This document shows positions 35,912 through 45,131 of a stretch of DNA of 64,000 bases, piece by piece. Positions within the stretch are counted from its first letter, which is position 1, and each line of letters begins with the position of its first letter. A program made the position numbers and the translations under genes. This stretch comes from CAVXXB01 sp963765585 (GTDB lineage: Bacteria; Calditrichota; Calditrichia; JAJRVZ01), in contig CAVXXB010000014.1 in NCBI GenBank assembly GCA_963765585.1, positions 315,317-379,316 on the forward strand, given 5' to 3'. Under the pieces are notes generated by a model that searched no databases, had not been told where the DNA came from, and worked only from the letters and a program-made list of their open reading frames with translations.

Positions 35912-36907
35912 TTATTCACCAATTTTAAATACCGCTTTTGTTACCTCACCTGTACGAGCATCAGCAAGTGCTTGTTCATAATTTTCGAGTGAATAAAATT
36001 TTACCCCGAGTGTCTCCAGCGGAATTCGAATGGCGTTCATAACCGCCATTCCACGGTTAAAAGTTTTGGGGTTAATCACCGAGCCTAACAGGGTCAATTC
36101 TTTCTTGAATATGTCATATGGTGTAATAGATATTTCCGCATTCTGCGGTGAGATGCCAAAAAAGAGAAACCGGCCCAAAGGTTTTAATTTTTTAATGGAT
36201 GATTCAATGGCATTGCTATTACCACTGCAATCAATTATTACATCAAATCCGGATTTAAACTTTATAAGTTCTTCAGGATCTACCACTTCATACCCAAGAT
36301 CTTCCACAATTTTCCGGCGTATCATATTTGGCTCGCTGATCAGTACATTTTTTGCATCATTGTAATTAAGAACCAGGCGCCATAACAATCCGATGATTCC
36401 GGCACCAAGTATTAAGATGGAATGATCATTTTCCACAGGATGGATTTTGTCCCAACCGTGAATGATGCAGGATATTGGTTCTGAAAGGGCCCCCCAGGCA
36501 AGATCTGCATTTTTGGGTAGAATAAATGCCTGTTTTTGTGGAACAACACAATATTCAGCCCATCCACCATTTTGATTGATTCCGATCGCTTGATTATTCT
36601 GGCAAAAATTAATATTTCCTTTCAGGCAGTAATCGCATGCCCCGCAATAATTGTTGGGGTCGACCGCGACCCTGTCACCGATTGAAAAATTTGTTACATT
36701 GGTACCGACGGCGCTGACAGTGCCGGAAAATTCATGTCCCAGAATCACCTCATCTGCTGCTGGTGCATCGCCGGCAATGATATGAAGATCCGTACCACAA
36801 ATTCCGGAATATGCTATTTCTATTAAAATATCATTCTCGCCAACTTCCGGAATGGGTTGCTCTTTTTGTCGTACCGGTCCGGGACGCTGATATTCGATCA
36901 CTTGCAT
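35912..36907 (-). CDS. Zinc-dependent medium-chain alcohol/polyol dehydrogenase
   Basis: 331 residues, the only gene on this strand. Catalytic zinc ligands are in SGICGTDLH (Cys) and ILGHEFSG (His-Glu). The structural zinc lobe is CGACDYCLKGNINFC. The NAD(P) motif is GAGIIGLLW and a Glu (ISEPN) follows the second strand, suggesting NAD preference. The overall pattern is that of sorbitol, threonine or related dehydrogenases. The substrate is unknown; a sugar alcohol or sugar derived from the surrounding pathways is plausible. The start codon is ATG at 36905-36907. It converges with the DUF4956 gene and diverges from the LacI gene, with 470 bp between. Confidence 0.88.
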   Translation of the reverse strand: MQVIEYQRPGPVRQKEQPIPEVGENDILIEIAYSGICGTDLHIIAGDAPAADEVILGHEFSGTVSAVGTNVTNFSIGDRVAVDPNNYCGACDYCLKGNINFCQNNQAIGINQNGGWAEYCVVPQKQAFILPKNADLAWGALSEPISCIIHGWDKIHPVENDHSILILGAGIIGLLWRLVLNYNDAKNVLISEPNMIRRKIVEDLGYEVVDPEELIKFKSGFDVIIDCSGNSNAIESSIKKLKPLGRFLFFGISPQNAEISITPYDIFKKELTLLGSVINPKTFNRGMAVMNAIRIPLETLGVKFYSLENYEQALADARTGEVTKAVFKIGE

Positions 36908-37317
36908 ATATGCCTCTCCACCGCTAACTAAATAATTTTCTTACCAGTGTTAAGGGCTTATGAAAGACCCATATGAACACCGGGAGAATTTTTATTAGTA
37001 AATAGAAAATCGGTATTATTTAAACAGTTTTTCTAATATACCAATTTCAGGTTTCAGAATACAATCCACCTTCCTTTATATCTTTATCCTGCCTCCTGCA
37101 TCCTGTATCTTGCATCCTGTATCCAGCTTCCTGTTTTTCCCTCACACATGCGCCACCTCATCACTGGGTTTAGTATATCGATTAACCAATATGTGCGCTG
37201 TTCTGTAATATATTTTGTTTTGAGAACCACTTTTGGCAATATCTATTTATAGCCTATATTTACGGGCAATTCACAGACAAAAGATGTCATGATAAATAAA
37301 CGAATTATATTTATTTC
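36908..37317. other. Divergent intergenic region
   Basis: About 410 bp without a gene. It holds the heptamer array at 37086-37134 and AT-rich DNA. I see no clear promoter for the minus-strand dehydrogenase. Confidence 0.5.
37086..37134. repeat. Heptanucleotide array, seven units
   Basis: ATCCTGC, CTCCTGC, ATCCTGT, ATCTTGC, ATCCTGT, ATCCAGC and TTCCTGT in 7-bp register. Confidence 0.85.
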
Positions 37318-37373
37318 TTGACAAACGAATTCTCAGTATATATATTCAGTCACATTCAGTTAAACGTTTAACT
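37318..37373 (+). promoter_or_regulatory. Promoter and LacI-type operator of the LacI gene
   Basis: TTGACA (37318-37323), 17-bp spacer, TATATT (37341-37346). A perfect 16-bp palindrome AGTTAAACGTTTAACT (37358-37373) with the central CG usual for LacI operators lies just past the expected start point and 4 bp before the ATG. This is the layout of autorepression. Confidence 0.8.
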
Positions 37374-37377
37374 AAAT

Positions 37378-38407
37378 ATGCCCTCAACAATAAAAGATGT
37401 TGCAAAAAAAGCCGGTGTTTCTACCACCACCGTATCGCTAGTCTTACACAATCATAAAAGAATACCAGATATCACACGCAAAAAAGTGTTAAAAGTGGTT
37501 AAAACTCTAAACTATCGGCCATCAAAAATTGCACGTGGTCTGGTCCTCAAACAAACACATAATATCGGTTTCATTGTGACAGATGATCACTTTCTCAGGA
37601 CAGAACCTTTTTACACGCAGATTTTTCTTGGAACTGAATTTGAATCTCGCGGACATGATTACTATGTCCTGTTGCATACTATCCCCTCAAAATTTGAAGG
37701 CGAGGATTGTCTGCCCAGGTTTGTAAAAGAACGTAATGTGGATGGAATAATTATTGCCGGAAAAGTGCCCAAGGAAATTATTACCTGTATGGAACCCTAT
37801 AAAATCCCCCTTGTTTTTGTTGATTATTATCCGTCAACCGGGGATTATCCGGCTGTTTTAATTGATAATATTGATGGTGGAAAAAAGGCAACACAGCACC
37901 TGATTGACATGGGGCATAGCTAGAATAGGATTTTTGGGCGGGGATATGACACATCCCAGTATAAGAGAACGATATGAAGGATACCGCCAGGCACTTAAGA
38001 CAAACAATTTGAAATATTATAGTAAGTATGTATTTCAAAGTGAAGAAAATACGGATCGTGATAGTGGCTGCAAAGCAGCGGCTAAGCTGATGCTCAAAAG
38101 TGAAAATATGACTGCTATATTTGCCTGTAATGATGCCATGGCAATTGGTGCATTGCAATATTTTAAGGAAAATAAAATTAAGGTGCCGGATGACATTTCG
38201 TTAATAGGATTTGATGATGTGGAAGCAGATAGGTTCATCTCTCCTTCATTAAGCACCATGCGGGTTTCCAAAACGGATCTGGGGACGATGACAATGCAAT
38301 TGATGATGGAGATATTAAGCGGTCGCAAGGAGGAATCCACAAAAATTCTGGTCGGTACAAAATTAATCCAGCGTGAATCTGTCAAAAAACTTATCAATAA
38401 AAACTAA
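37378..38407 (+). CDS. LacI-family transcriptional regulator (one frameshift)
   Basis: About 343 residues after correction. N-terminal helix-turn-helix: TIKDVAKKAGVSTTTVSLVLHNH, then the hinge region NYRPSKIARGL. The periplasmic-binding-like sugar domain follows (IGFIVTDDHF..., HLIDMGHSRIGFLGG, FACNDAMAIGALQYFKE, ISLIGFDDVEADRF). The first frame stops at TAG 37921-37923 in the middle of the HLIDMGH block, and the next frame begins RIGFLGG, so one extra base near 37920 (CATAGCTAGAAT) accounts for it. Everything else is intact, so a sequence error is likely. With an operator over its own promoter and a perfect half-site AGTTAAAC at 38440, it probably controls itself and the downstream mannoside module. 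Its sugar ligand is unknown. Confidence 0.85.
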
Positions 38408-38524
38408 GCATTTTATATTCATTTTATCAATAAACTAAAAGTTAAACAAAATTGTGAGAGGAGGATGTGAAAACAAATCTAGCAAATTATTTATTTTCAT
38501 TACCTAACAACAAAGGGAGTAGTT

Positions 38525-41500
38525 ATGGAAGCATTTGTTAAAAAATTTAATTGGTATGTGTGCGGAGTAATCATAATACTTATCGTATTAATCCCCGTAC
38601 TATCATTTGGCCAGTATAGTATTAGAGATGTCGGCGGTTTAGAGTCAGAATTGCCGTCTTACTGGACCAAGGGCAGTGAGCCGGATGGCGCTACACTAAC
38701 CTGGGCAACTGATGAGTATAATAGCCTCGGCCGGTCTCTAAAGATCAGTAAAGTGGCAACCTCTGAAGCGGCTGCCTGGGTATCTGAGAACATGTGTGAC
38801 CAGTGGACACCGACACACGCTGCCGACAAGGACTGGTTACTGGGCGCTTATGTAATGACTGAGAATGTTAATGTAAATCCCGCCAATGATGATGAGAGAT
38901 GGTACCTCAAATGGGAGTTCTGGGATAGTTCAGGCGTGTATATTGGTGAAACTATGGTGCCGATTGATCAGAGTGTAGCCAGCAACGGCTCGTTTATGGC
39001 CGATACCAATGATGTTGGTGCTTCGATTCTTCCAAGGCCATCTTTTACGACGATCGTTAGTTTTGTCGGCGGTAAGGATGCGACCGGAACGGTTTGGGTT
39101 GATAATTTTATTATGGCAGACTCGCGTGGTGCAAAGTGGAGTGCCATATGGAATAATACATTTATTTGCCCCACAGGCTGGTTCTACTGGCTGCCGAGCA
39201 CGGACGGAGTGATCTCACATGGTTATGAAAATACAAGATTAACCACTGCAGAGGCACACAGTGGTGTCACTTCGCTTATGTTTGATCTGCCCTTTGACCG
39301 TGATGTTCATGATGCATTCATCGGAGCAAAACGCGTACCTCTGGATAATACTGTAAAACCGGGAGATATTGTTCGTATGAGTGTCTGGATCAAGGCTAAA
39401 AATCTGGTTCCCGATTCTGCAGCGACTGATCCGAATGGCTGGTCATGCGGTTTTACCCCTATATTTTTTGGATCGGCGGATAACAACGCCGGGTTTGGTC
39501 CTAATGAGGTGGGAGCGCACGATTCTCACTTTAAATTTCCACCGGTAACTGAGTTTGACTGGACGGAATACACTGCGGATTTTGAAGTTCCTGAAGGCGC
39601 TGGTGCCATGTCGGCAAGGTTACATCCGTATGCGAAGATGACCGGTACAATTTATTTTGATGATTTAAAAGTTGAAAAACTGGATGTACCGCAAATCAGC
39701 AATATCGGTGGTTTTGAGTCGGACTTGCCATCATACTGGACAAAGGCTGTCGAACCAAGTGGTGCAACCCTGGAATGGGCAACGGATGAGTATTTGACCC
39801 TCGGCCGGTCTCTGAAAATCAGTAAAGAAGTGACCTCTGAAGCGGCGGTCTGGAAATCAGAAAATATGTGCGATCAGTGGACACCGACGCACGCTGCCGA
39901 TCAGGACTGGTTACTGGGTGCTTACGTAAAGACCCAGAATGTGAATACCAATCCAGCCAATGATGATGAAAGATGGTACATGAAATGGGAGTTCTGGGAT
40001 AGTTCAGGCGTATTTATTGGTGAAACTATGGTGCCGATCGATCAGAGTATGGCCAGCAACGGCGCTTTTATGGCCGATACCAACGACGTTGGTGCTTCGA
40101 TTCTACCAAGACCATCTTTTACGACGATCGTTAGTTTTGTCGGCGGTAAGGATGCAACCGGAACGGTTTGGGTGGATAATTTTATTATGGCCAGCTCACG
40201 AGGTGCAAAGTGGAGTGCCATATGGAATGATACATTTATTTGTCCGACCGGCTGGTTTTACTGGCTGCCGAGCACGGACGGGATGGTATCGCATGGCTAT
40301 GAAAACACAAGATTAACCTCCGCAGAGGCGCATAGCGGTTTAACCTCACTTATGTTTGATCTGCCTTTTGACCGTGATGTTCATGACGCATTTATCGGCG
40401 CAAAACGCGTGCCGCTGACTTCTGAAGAAAATGGTAAAACCGGGTACTGGTTAACAGAAAATGTCAGCCCGGGAGATATTGTCCGGCTAAAAGTCTGGAT
40501 CAAGGCAACTGATCTGGTTCCGGATTCCGCTGCAGCCGATCCAAACGGCTGGTCATGCGGTTTTACCCCGATATTTTTCGCATCGGCAGATAACAATGCC
40601 GGGTTTGGTCCGAATGAGTTGAAAGCATATGACTCTCATTTTAAGTTTCCACCGGTGACTGAGTTTGACTGGACAGAATACACTGCGGATTTTAAAGTTC
40701 CTGAAGGCACCGGTGCCATGTCCGTGAGATTACATCCTTATGCGAAAATTACCGGTAAGATCTATTTTGATGATTTAACAGTTGAAAAACTGGATGTACC
40801 GCAAATCAGCAATATCGGCGGTTTTGAGTCAGACCTGCCATCATACTGGACAAAGGGTGCCGAACCCAGTGGCGCAACTTTGGAATGGTCAACGTCTGAG
40901 TATATGAGTCTTGGCCGGTCGTTAAAGATCAGCAAAGAAGTGACTTCTGATGCGGCTGCCTGGGTATCTGAGAACATGTGCGATCAGTGGACACCATCAC
41001 ATGCTGCCGATAAGGATTGGTTACTGGGTGCTTACGTCAAGACCCAGAATGTGAATACCAATCCTGCCAATGATGATGAGAGATGGTACCTCAAATGGGA
41101 GTTCTGGGATAGTTCAGGCGTGTATATTGGTGAAACTATGGTGCCGATTGACCAAAGTGTAGCCAGCAATGGCGCGTTTATGGCCGATACCAATGATGTT
41201 GGTGCTTCGATTCTTCCAAGGCCATCTTTTACGACGATCGTTAGTTTTGTCGGCGGTAAGGATGCGACCGGAACGGTTTGGGTTGATAATTTTATCATGG
41301 CAGACTCGCGTGGTGCAAAGTGGAGTGCCATATGGAATAATACATTTATTTGCCCCACAGGCTGGTTTTACTGGCTGCCGAGCACGGACGGAGTGATCTC
41401 ACATGGTTATGAAAATACAAGATTAACCTCTGCAGAGGCGCATAGCGGTTTAACCTCACTTATGTTTGATCTGCCTTTTGACCGTGATGTTCATGATGCA

Positions 41501-42238
41501 TTTATCGGCGCAAAAAGAGTTCCTTTCGATCATAGTGATTATACTCCTCCGGGAAAAACTTCCTCTGCGTCCACGGAACTTCTTAAAGCAGAGCCGGGAG
41601 ATATCGTTCGCATAAGTGTCTGGATCAAGGCGACGGATCTGGTTCCGGATTCCGCTGCGGCCGATCCGAATGGCTGGTCATGTGGATTTACCCCAATCTT
41701 TTTCGCATCTGCGGATAATAATGCCGGGTTTGGTCCGAATGAGTTGAAAGCATATGACTCTCATTTTAAGTTTCCGCCGGTTACCGCATTTGACTGGACG
41801 GAATACTATACGGATTTTGAAGTACCCGAAGGCGCGGGTGCCATGTCTGCAAGATTGCATCCATATGCAAAGATCACCGGCACGATTTATTTCGATGATT
41901 TAACTATTAAAGTCATCGGAAAGGCCAGCGATCTTGGAGAAAGGGATAATAATTCTCCGCTAACATTTGAACTGGGAAATAATTATCCGAATCCTTTTAA
42001 TCCTACGACCACCATTGAGTATAGTATACCAGATGCCGGAAGAGTAACTCTGGAAATTTTTAATATTCTGGGACAAAATATGCTTACGCTTGTAGATGAA
42101 AACCAATCCACAGGAAGATATCAGGTAGTGTGGGATGGAAAAGACAAAGCAGGCTCTCTGGTTGGAAGTGGTATCTATTTTTATCAGTTAAGAACTAAAA
42201 ATGCAGTGACCGTTAAGAAGATGATCCTCCTTAAATAA
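38525..42238 (+). CDS. Secreted protein of three near-identical approx. 365-residue modules with sorting domain
   Basis: 1237 residues. AAGGGAG lies 5 bases before ATG 38525. An N-terminal hydrophobic signal (VIIILIVLIPVLSFGQ) is followed by three tandem modules starting GGxESxLPSYWTK at 38633, 39707 and 40817. Each module has two beta-sandwich parts: one ends TGTVWVDNFIMA, the other GxIYFDDL, the last-strand signature of carbohydrate-binding jelly rolls (CBM4/9/22 type). The modules are almost identical, including at the DNA level, except for one loop between AKRVP and PGDIVR, which is 5, 17 and 22 residues long and unrelated in sequence. A NYPNPFNP sorting domain ends KKMILLK. No catalytic motif is seen. 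I infer a multivalent surface glycan-binding protein controlled by the adjacent LacI gene. Confidence 0.8.
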   Translation: MEAFVKKFNWYVCGVIIILIVLIPVLSFGQYSIRDVGGLESELPSYWTKGSEPDGATLTWATDEYNSLGRSLKISKVATSEAAAWVSENMCDQWTPTHAADKDWLLGAYVMTENVNVNPANDDERWYLKWEFWDSSGVYIGETMVPIDQSVASNGSFMADTNDVGASILPRPSFTTIVSFVGGKDATGTVWVDNFIMADSRGAKWSAIWNNTFICPTGWFYWLPSTDGVISHGYENTRLTTAEAHSGVTSLMFDLPFDRDVHDAFIGAKRVPLDNTVKPGDIVRMSVWIKAKNLVPDSAATDPNGWSCGFTPIFFGSADNNAGFGPNEVGAHDSHFKFPPVTEFDWTEYTADFEVPEGAGAMSARLHPYAKMTGTIYFDDLKVEKLDVPQISNIGGFESDLPSYWTKAVEPSGATLEWATDEYLTLGRSLKISKEVTSEAAVWKSENMCDQWTPTHAADQDWLLGAYVKTQNVNTNPANDDERWYMKWEFWDSSGVFIGETMVPIDQSMASNGAFMADTNDVGASILPRPSFTTIVSFVGGKDATGTVWVDNFIMASSRGAKWSAIWNDTFICPTGWFYWLPSTDGMVSHGYENTRLTSAEAHSGLTSLMFDLPFDRDVHDAFIGAKRVPLTSEENGKTGYWLTENVSPGDIVRLKVWIKATDLVPDSAAADPNGWSCGFTPIFFASADNNAGFGPNELKAYDSHFKFPPVTEFDWTEYTADFKVPEGTGAMSVRLHPYAKITGKIYFDDLTVEKLDVPQISNIGGFESDLPSYWTKGAEPSGATLEWSTSEYMSLGRSLKISKEVTSDAAAWVSENMCDQWTPSHAADKDWLLGAYVKTQNVNTNPANDDERWYLKWEFWDSSGVYIGETMVPIDQSVASNGAFMADTNDVGASILPRPSFTTIVSFVGGKDATGTVWVDNFIMADSRGAKWSAIWNNTFICPTGWFYWLPSTDGVISHGYENTRLTSAEAHSGLTSLMFDLPFDRDVHDAFIGAKRVPFDHSDYTPPGKTSSASTELLKAEPGDIVRISVWIKATDLVPDSAAADPNGWSCGFTPIFFASADNNAGFGPNELKAYDSHFKFPPVTAFDWTEYYTDFEVPEGAGAMSARLHPYAKITGTIYFDDLTIKVIGKASDLGERDNNSPLTFELGNNYPNPFNPTTTIEYSIPDAGRVTLEIFNILGQNMLTLVDENQSTGRYQVVWDGKDKAGSLVGSGIYFYQLRTKNAVTVKKMILLK
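38633..39706 (+). repeat. Tandem coding module 1 (358 codons)
   Basis: First of three modules; variable loop of 5 codons at 39344-39358 (DNTVK). Confidence 0.85.
39707..40816 (+). repeat. Tandem coding module 2 (370 codons)
   Basis: Second module; variable loop of 17 codons at 40418-40468. Confidence 0.85.
40817..41917 (+). repeat. Tandem coding module 3 (about 367 codons)
   Basis: Third module; variable loop of 22 codons at 41528-41593. Long DNA runs are identical to module 1, e.g. around the TFICPTGWFYWLPSTDGVIS block. Confidence 0.85.
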
Positions 42239-42251
42239 AGCTGCATAGCAC

Positions 42252-42288
42252 GAAGTAGTCCACCTTCCGGGGTGGACTACTTCTTTTT
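42252..42288 (+). terminator. Rho-independent terminator
   Basis: Perfect 13-bp stem GAAGTAGTCCACC / GGTGGACTACTTC with a TTCCGG loop, then TTTTTAA. It ends the three-module gene. A second hairpin CCATCTC-ATTGCA-GAGATGG (42307-42326) lies in the leader of the next gene. Confidence 0.9.
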
Positions 42289-42384
42289 AAGTGATTCGCC
42301 CGCTCCCCATCTCATTGCAGAGATGGTGGATTTATGGGTGCTTTTTGGTACAGGCTAAGAAAACCGATATAAAAGGTGTGCCTT

Positions 42385-45096
42385 ATGTTTATAAAGAGAT
42401 TTGTATACATTTTTTGCATGATCGGATTGGCTTTGTCGTTTGTGATTCCAAAAAATGTTGTTGCGGGTACAACGGGAAAAATAGCGGGAACAATAATTGA
42501 TGCCCAAACCAATGAACCGCTTCCCGGCGCTAATATTATAGTAACAGGTACCCTATTGGGCGCTACCTCGGATGAGGATGGAAGTTACTTCATTCTGAAC
42601 ATTTCACCTGGCAAATATCAACTGGAGTCAATGTATATTGGTTATGCAACATCTGTAATTAAGGATGTTAAGGTATCAGTTGATCAAACAACCCTGATTA
42701 ATATTGAACTGAATTCGGAAATGCTGGAATCCGAGACAATTGAAGTTGTCGCCCAGCGGCCTTTGGTACAAAAGGATTTGACTTCTACCATGGCGAAAGT
42801 TACCGGTGAAGAAATTCAGGCATTGCCCATTGAAAATGTTTCCGGAGTTGTAAACCTTCAGGCAGGTGTCGTCGATGGTCACTTTCGCGGTGGGCGTACA
42901 GAAGAGGTAAAATATCTTATCGACGGCGTCTCTGTAACAGACGCGTTTACAGGTAATTATACCATGGAAGCGGATGTAAATAGCATCGAAGAAGTGCAGG
43001 TACTTACCGGCACGTTCAACGCCGAATATGGCGAAGCACTATCGGGCATTGTCAATCAGGTTACAAAAGTTCCCGGAACAAGCATTACCGGAGCCATCTC
43101 TGCATTTGCCGGTGACTATGTAACTAATCGAACCGATATATATAAAAATATTGACAATGTTACCCCAATGGATTTGTATAATTTGCAGGCCAGCCTGGGT
43201 GGCCCGGTTCCGGGTCTTGGTGATCATCTAAAGTTTTATCTATCCGGTCGCTGGGACAACAACCAGGGGTATCTCTATGGGCAGAGGCAATTTAATCCCT
43301 GGGATAATTCTGACTTTTCTGCAAACGATCCTGCCGACTGGTATGTAGGGGCAACCGGAGATAGTGAATATGTTGCCATGAATAAATCGGTACGGGGAAG
43401 TGTTCAGGGTAAATTATATATCAATGTTGGCGATTCGAAATGGATTGTTTTGCAGGGTATGTATCAGAATACAGAGTATAACGATTATGATCATAACTAT
43501 CAGATTAATCCTGATGGAACCTATCAGAAATTTCAGAATGGTTTGCTTGGCAGTCTTACCTATACGCATGTATTTACGCCAGCCACATTTATGGACCTTA
43601 AATTCTCCACATTTTTAACTGAAACAAAACAATATGTCTATGAAAATCCGCTGGATACCCGTTATATGCCACTTGATGCGCAGTCCGTTGTGAGCGGCAA
43701 TGCGTTCTATGTATCAGGTACTGAAAACTGGCATTTTTATCATAAAATTAGAACCAATACCGGAGGACTGGATGTAACTTCTCAGGCATCCACATTTCAT
43801 TTGCTAAAAGCCGGTGCGCAAGTACAATTATATGATTTACAATATGAAGATTTTCAGATTCATGTGGATCCGGCATATGATGATCAGGGAAATTTTACGG
43901 GATATGAACAGTCATTACCTGTCCCCGGGAGCTTTGATAATAATGTGTATTCAAATAACCCCTTCCAGTTAGCAGCGTATATTCAGGATAAAATTGAATT
44001 ACCATATCTGATTGTAAATCTTGGTCTTCGATTTGATTATTTTGAACCCGATGCGATGGCTTTGAATGATCCGGATAATATTGCTGTTCTTGATGATATG
44101 TCGCCCCCATTTCCTGATTCGCTTTTCACGCAAGCTTCTGCCAAATCTCAGTTTAGTCCCCGAATCGGCCTCTCTTATCCAATATCCGAATCGGGCGCGG
44201 TTCATATTTCGTATGGGCACTTTTTCCAAGTACCGCCTTTTGAATATTTATATCGCAATCCAAATTACAGGGTCGCCCTAACCGGTTCATTCCCTGAACA
44301 CATTGGGAATATAATCGGCAATCCCGATTTGCAACCACAACAGACAAATCAATATGAAATTGGATTGCAGCAACAAATTTTGCCTGAACTGGGGCTCAAT
44401 GTCACAGCATATTATAAAGATATTCGAAATTTATTAGGACAAGAACTGCATATTAAAAATAATTTCAAAAAATTCGGAAAATATGTTAACCGGGATTATG
44501 GCTCGGTAAAAGGCTTTATCATCTCTCTGGAAAAACGGATGAGTCATTATTACGCAGCTACAATTGACTATACCTATCAAACGGCCAATGGTAATGCCTC
44601 GGAACCCAATGACGAGTTTGAAAATTCACAGAGAAATCCACCCATAGAAACAAATAAGCAACTGGTGCCTCTGAATTGGGATCGCACACATTCATTGAAT
44701 TTTACAGTGACGGTTGGTACACCCGGTGACTTTCTGGTTAGTTCGATTGGTAAATTGGGATCCGGCCTTCCCTATACGCCATCGATTCAGGATCAGCGAA
44801 CCGGATTAGAAAATAGTGATAACCGGCCTATGTATTTCAATTTTGATATGTATATCACAAAATATTTCAACATTTCTAACAATTATTTATCCGTATTTTT
44901 AAAGGTCTATAATTTATTTGATACTGCCAATGAAAACGATGTGTTTACAGATACCGGCAGAGCGGGTTATACTCTGGAACTAACCAGGCAGCAAGCACAA
45001 CCCCGGGGTGTAAACACGATTGAAGAATACTACACCCGACCGGATTACTATTCCGCTCCAAGATCAATTGTCCTTGGGCTTGGCTACACATTTTAA
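42385..45096 (+). CDS. SusC-like TonB-dependent outer-membrane receptor, cassette 2
   Basis: 903 residues from ATG 42385 (an in-frame GTG at 42376 is less likely; AAGG lies 8 bases before the ATG). Signal peptide MFIKRFVYIFCMIGLALSFVIPKNVVAG. Same layout as the 18061 product: a carboxypeptidase-regulatory-like domain (GKIAGTIIDAQTNEPLPGANIIVTGT), a plug with LPIENVSGVVNLQAGVVDGHFRGGR, YLIDGVSVTDAF and AEYGEALSGIVNQVTKVPG, then the barrel ending RSIVLGLGYTF. The plugs are highly similar and the barrels diverge, which suggests two receptors with different ligands but shared partners. No SusD homologue is near. The next gene, 35 bp on, is the paralogue of the large cassette-1 protein. Confidence 0.9.
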   Translation: MFIKRFVYIFCMIGLALSFVIPKNVVAGTTGKIAGTIIDAQTNEPLPGANIIVTGTLLGATSDEDGSYFILNISPGKYQLESMYIGYATSVIKDVKVSVDQTTLINIELNSEMLESETIEVVAQRPLVQKDLTSTMAKVTGEEIQALPIENVSGVVNLQAGVVDGHFRGGRTEEVKYLIDGVSVTDAFTGNYTMEADVNSIEEVQVLTGTFNAEYGEALSGIVNQVTKVPGTSITGAISAFAGDYVTNRTDIYKNIDNVTPMDLYNLQASLGGPVPGLGDHLKFYLSGRWDNNQGYLYGQRQFNPWDNSDFSANDPADWYVGATGDSEYVAMNKSVRGSVQGKLYINVGDSKWIVLQGMYQNTEYNDYDHNYQINPDGTYQKFQNGLLGSLTYTHVFTPATFMDLKFSTFLTETKQYVYENPLDTRYMPLDAQSVVSGNAFYVSGTENWHFYHKIRTNTGGLDVTSQASTFHLLKAGAQVQLYDLQYEDFQIHVDPAYDDQGNFTGYEQSLPVPGSFDNNVYSNNPFQLAAYIQDKIELPYLIVNLGLRFDYFEPDAMALNDPDNIAVLDDMSPPFPDSLFTQASAKSQFSPRIGLSYPISESGAVHISYGHFFQVPPFEYLYRNPNYRVALTGSFPEHIGNIIGNPDLQPQQTNQYEIGLQQQILPELGLNVTAYYKDIRNLLGQELHIKNNFKKFGKYVNRDYGSVKGFIISLEKRMSHYYAATIDYTYQTANGNASEPNDEFENSQRNPPIETNKQLVPLNWDRTHSLNFTVTVGTPGDFLVSSIGKLGSGLPYTPSIQDQRTGLENSDNRPMYFNFDMYITKYFNISNNYLSVFLKVYNLFDTANENDVFTDTGRAGYTLELTRQQAQPRGVNTIEEYYTRPDYYSAPRSIVLGLGYTF

Positions 45097-45131
45097 TACT
45101 AACATTTTCCTGAAATTTGGAGAATATTATT

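Noticed and set aside
38525..42238. Diversity-generating retroelement or adhesin with variable tip
   Set aside because: No reverse transcriptase or template repeat is present, and the loops differ in length as well as sequence.
42376..42384. GTG start of the second receptor
   Set aside because: ATG 42385 gives a better signal peptide and has AAGG at usable spacing.
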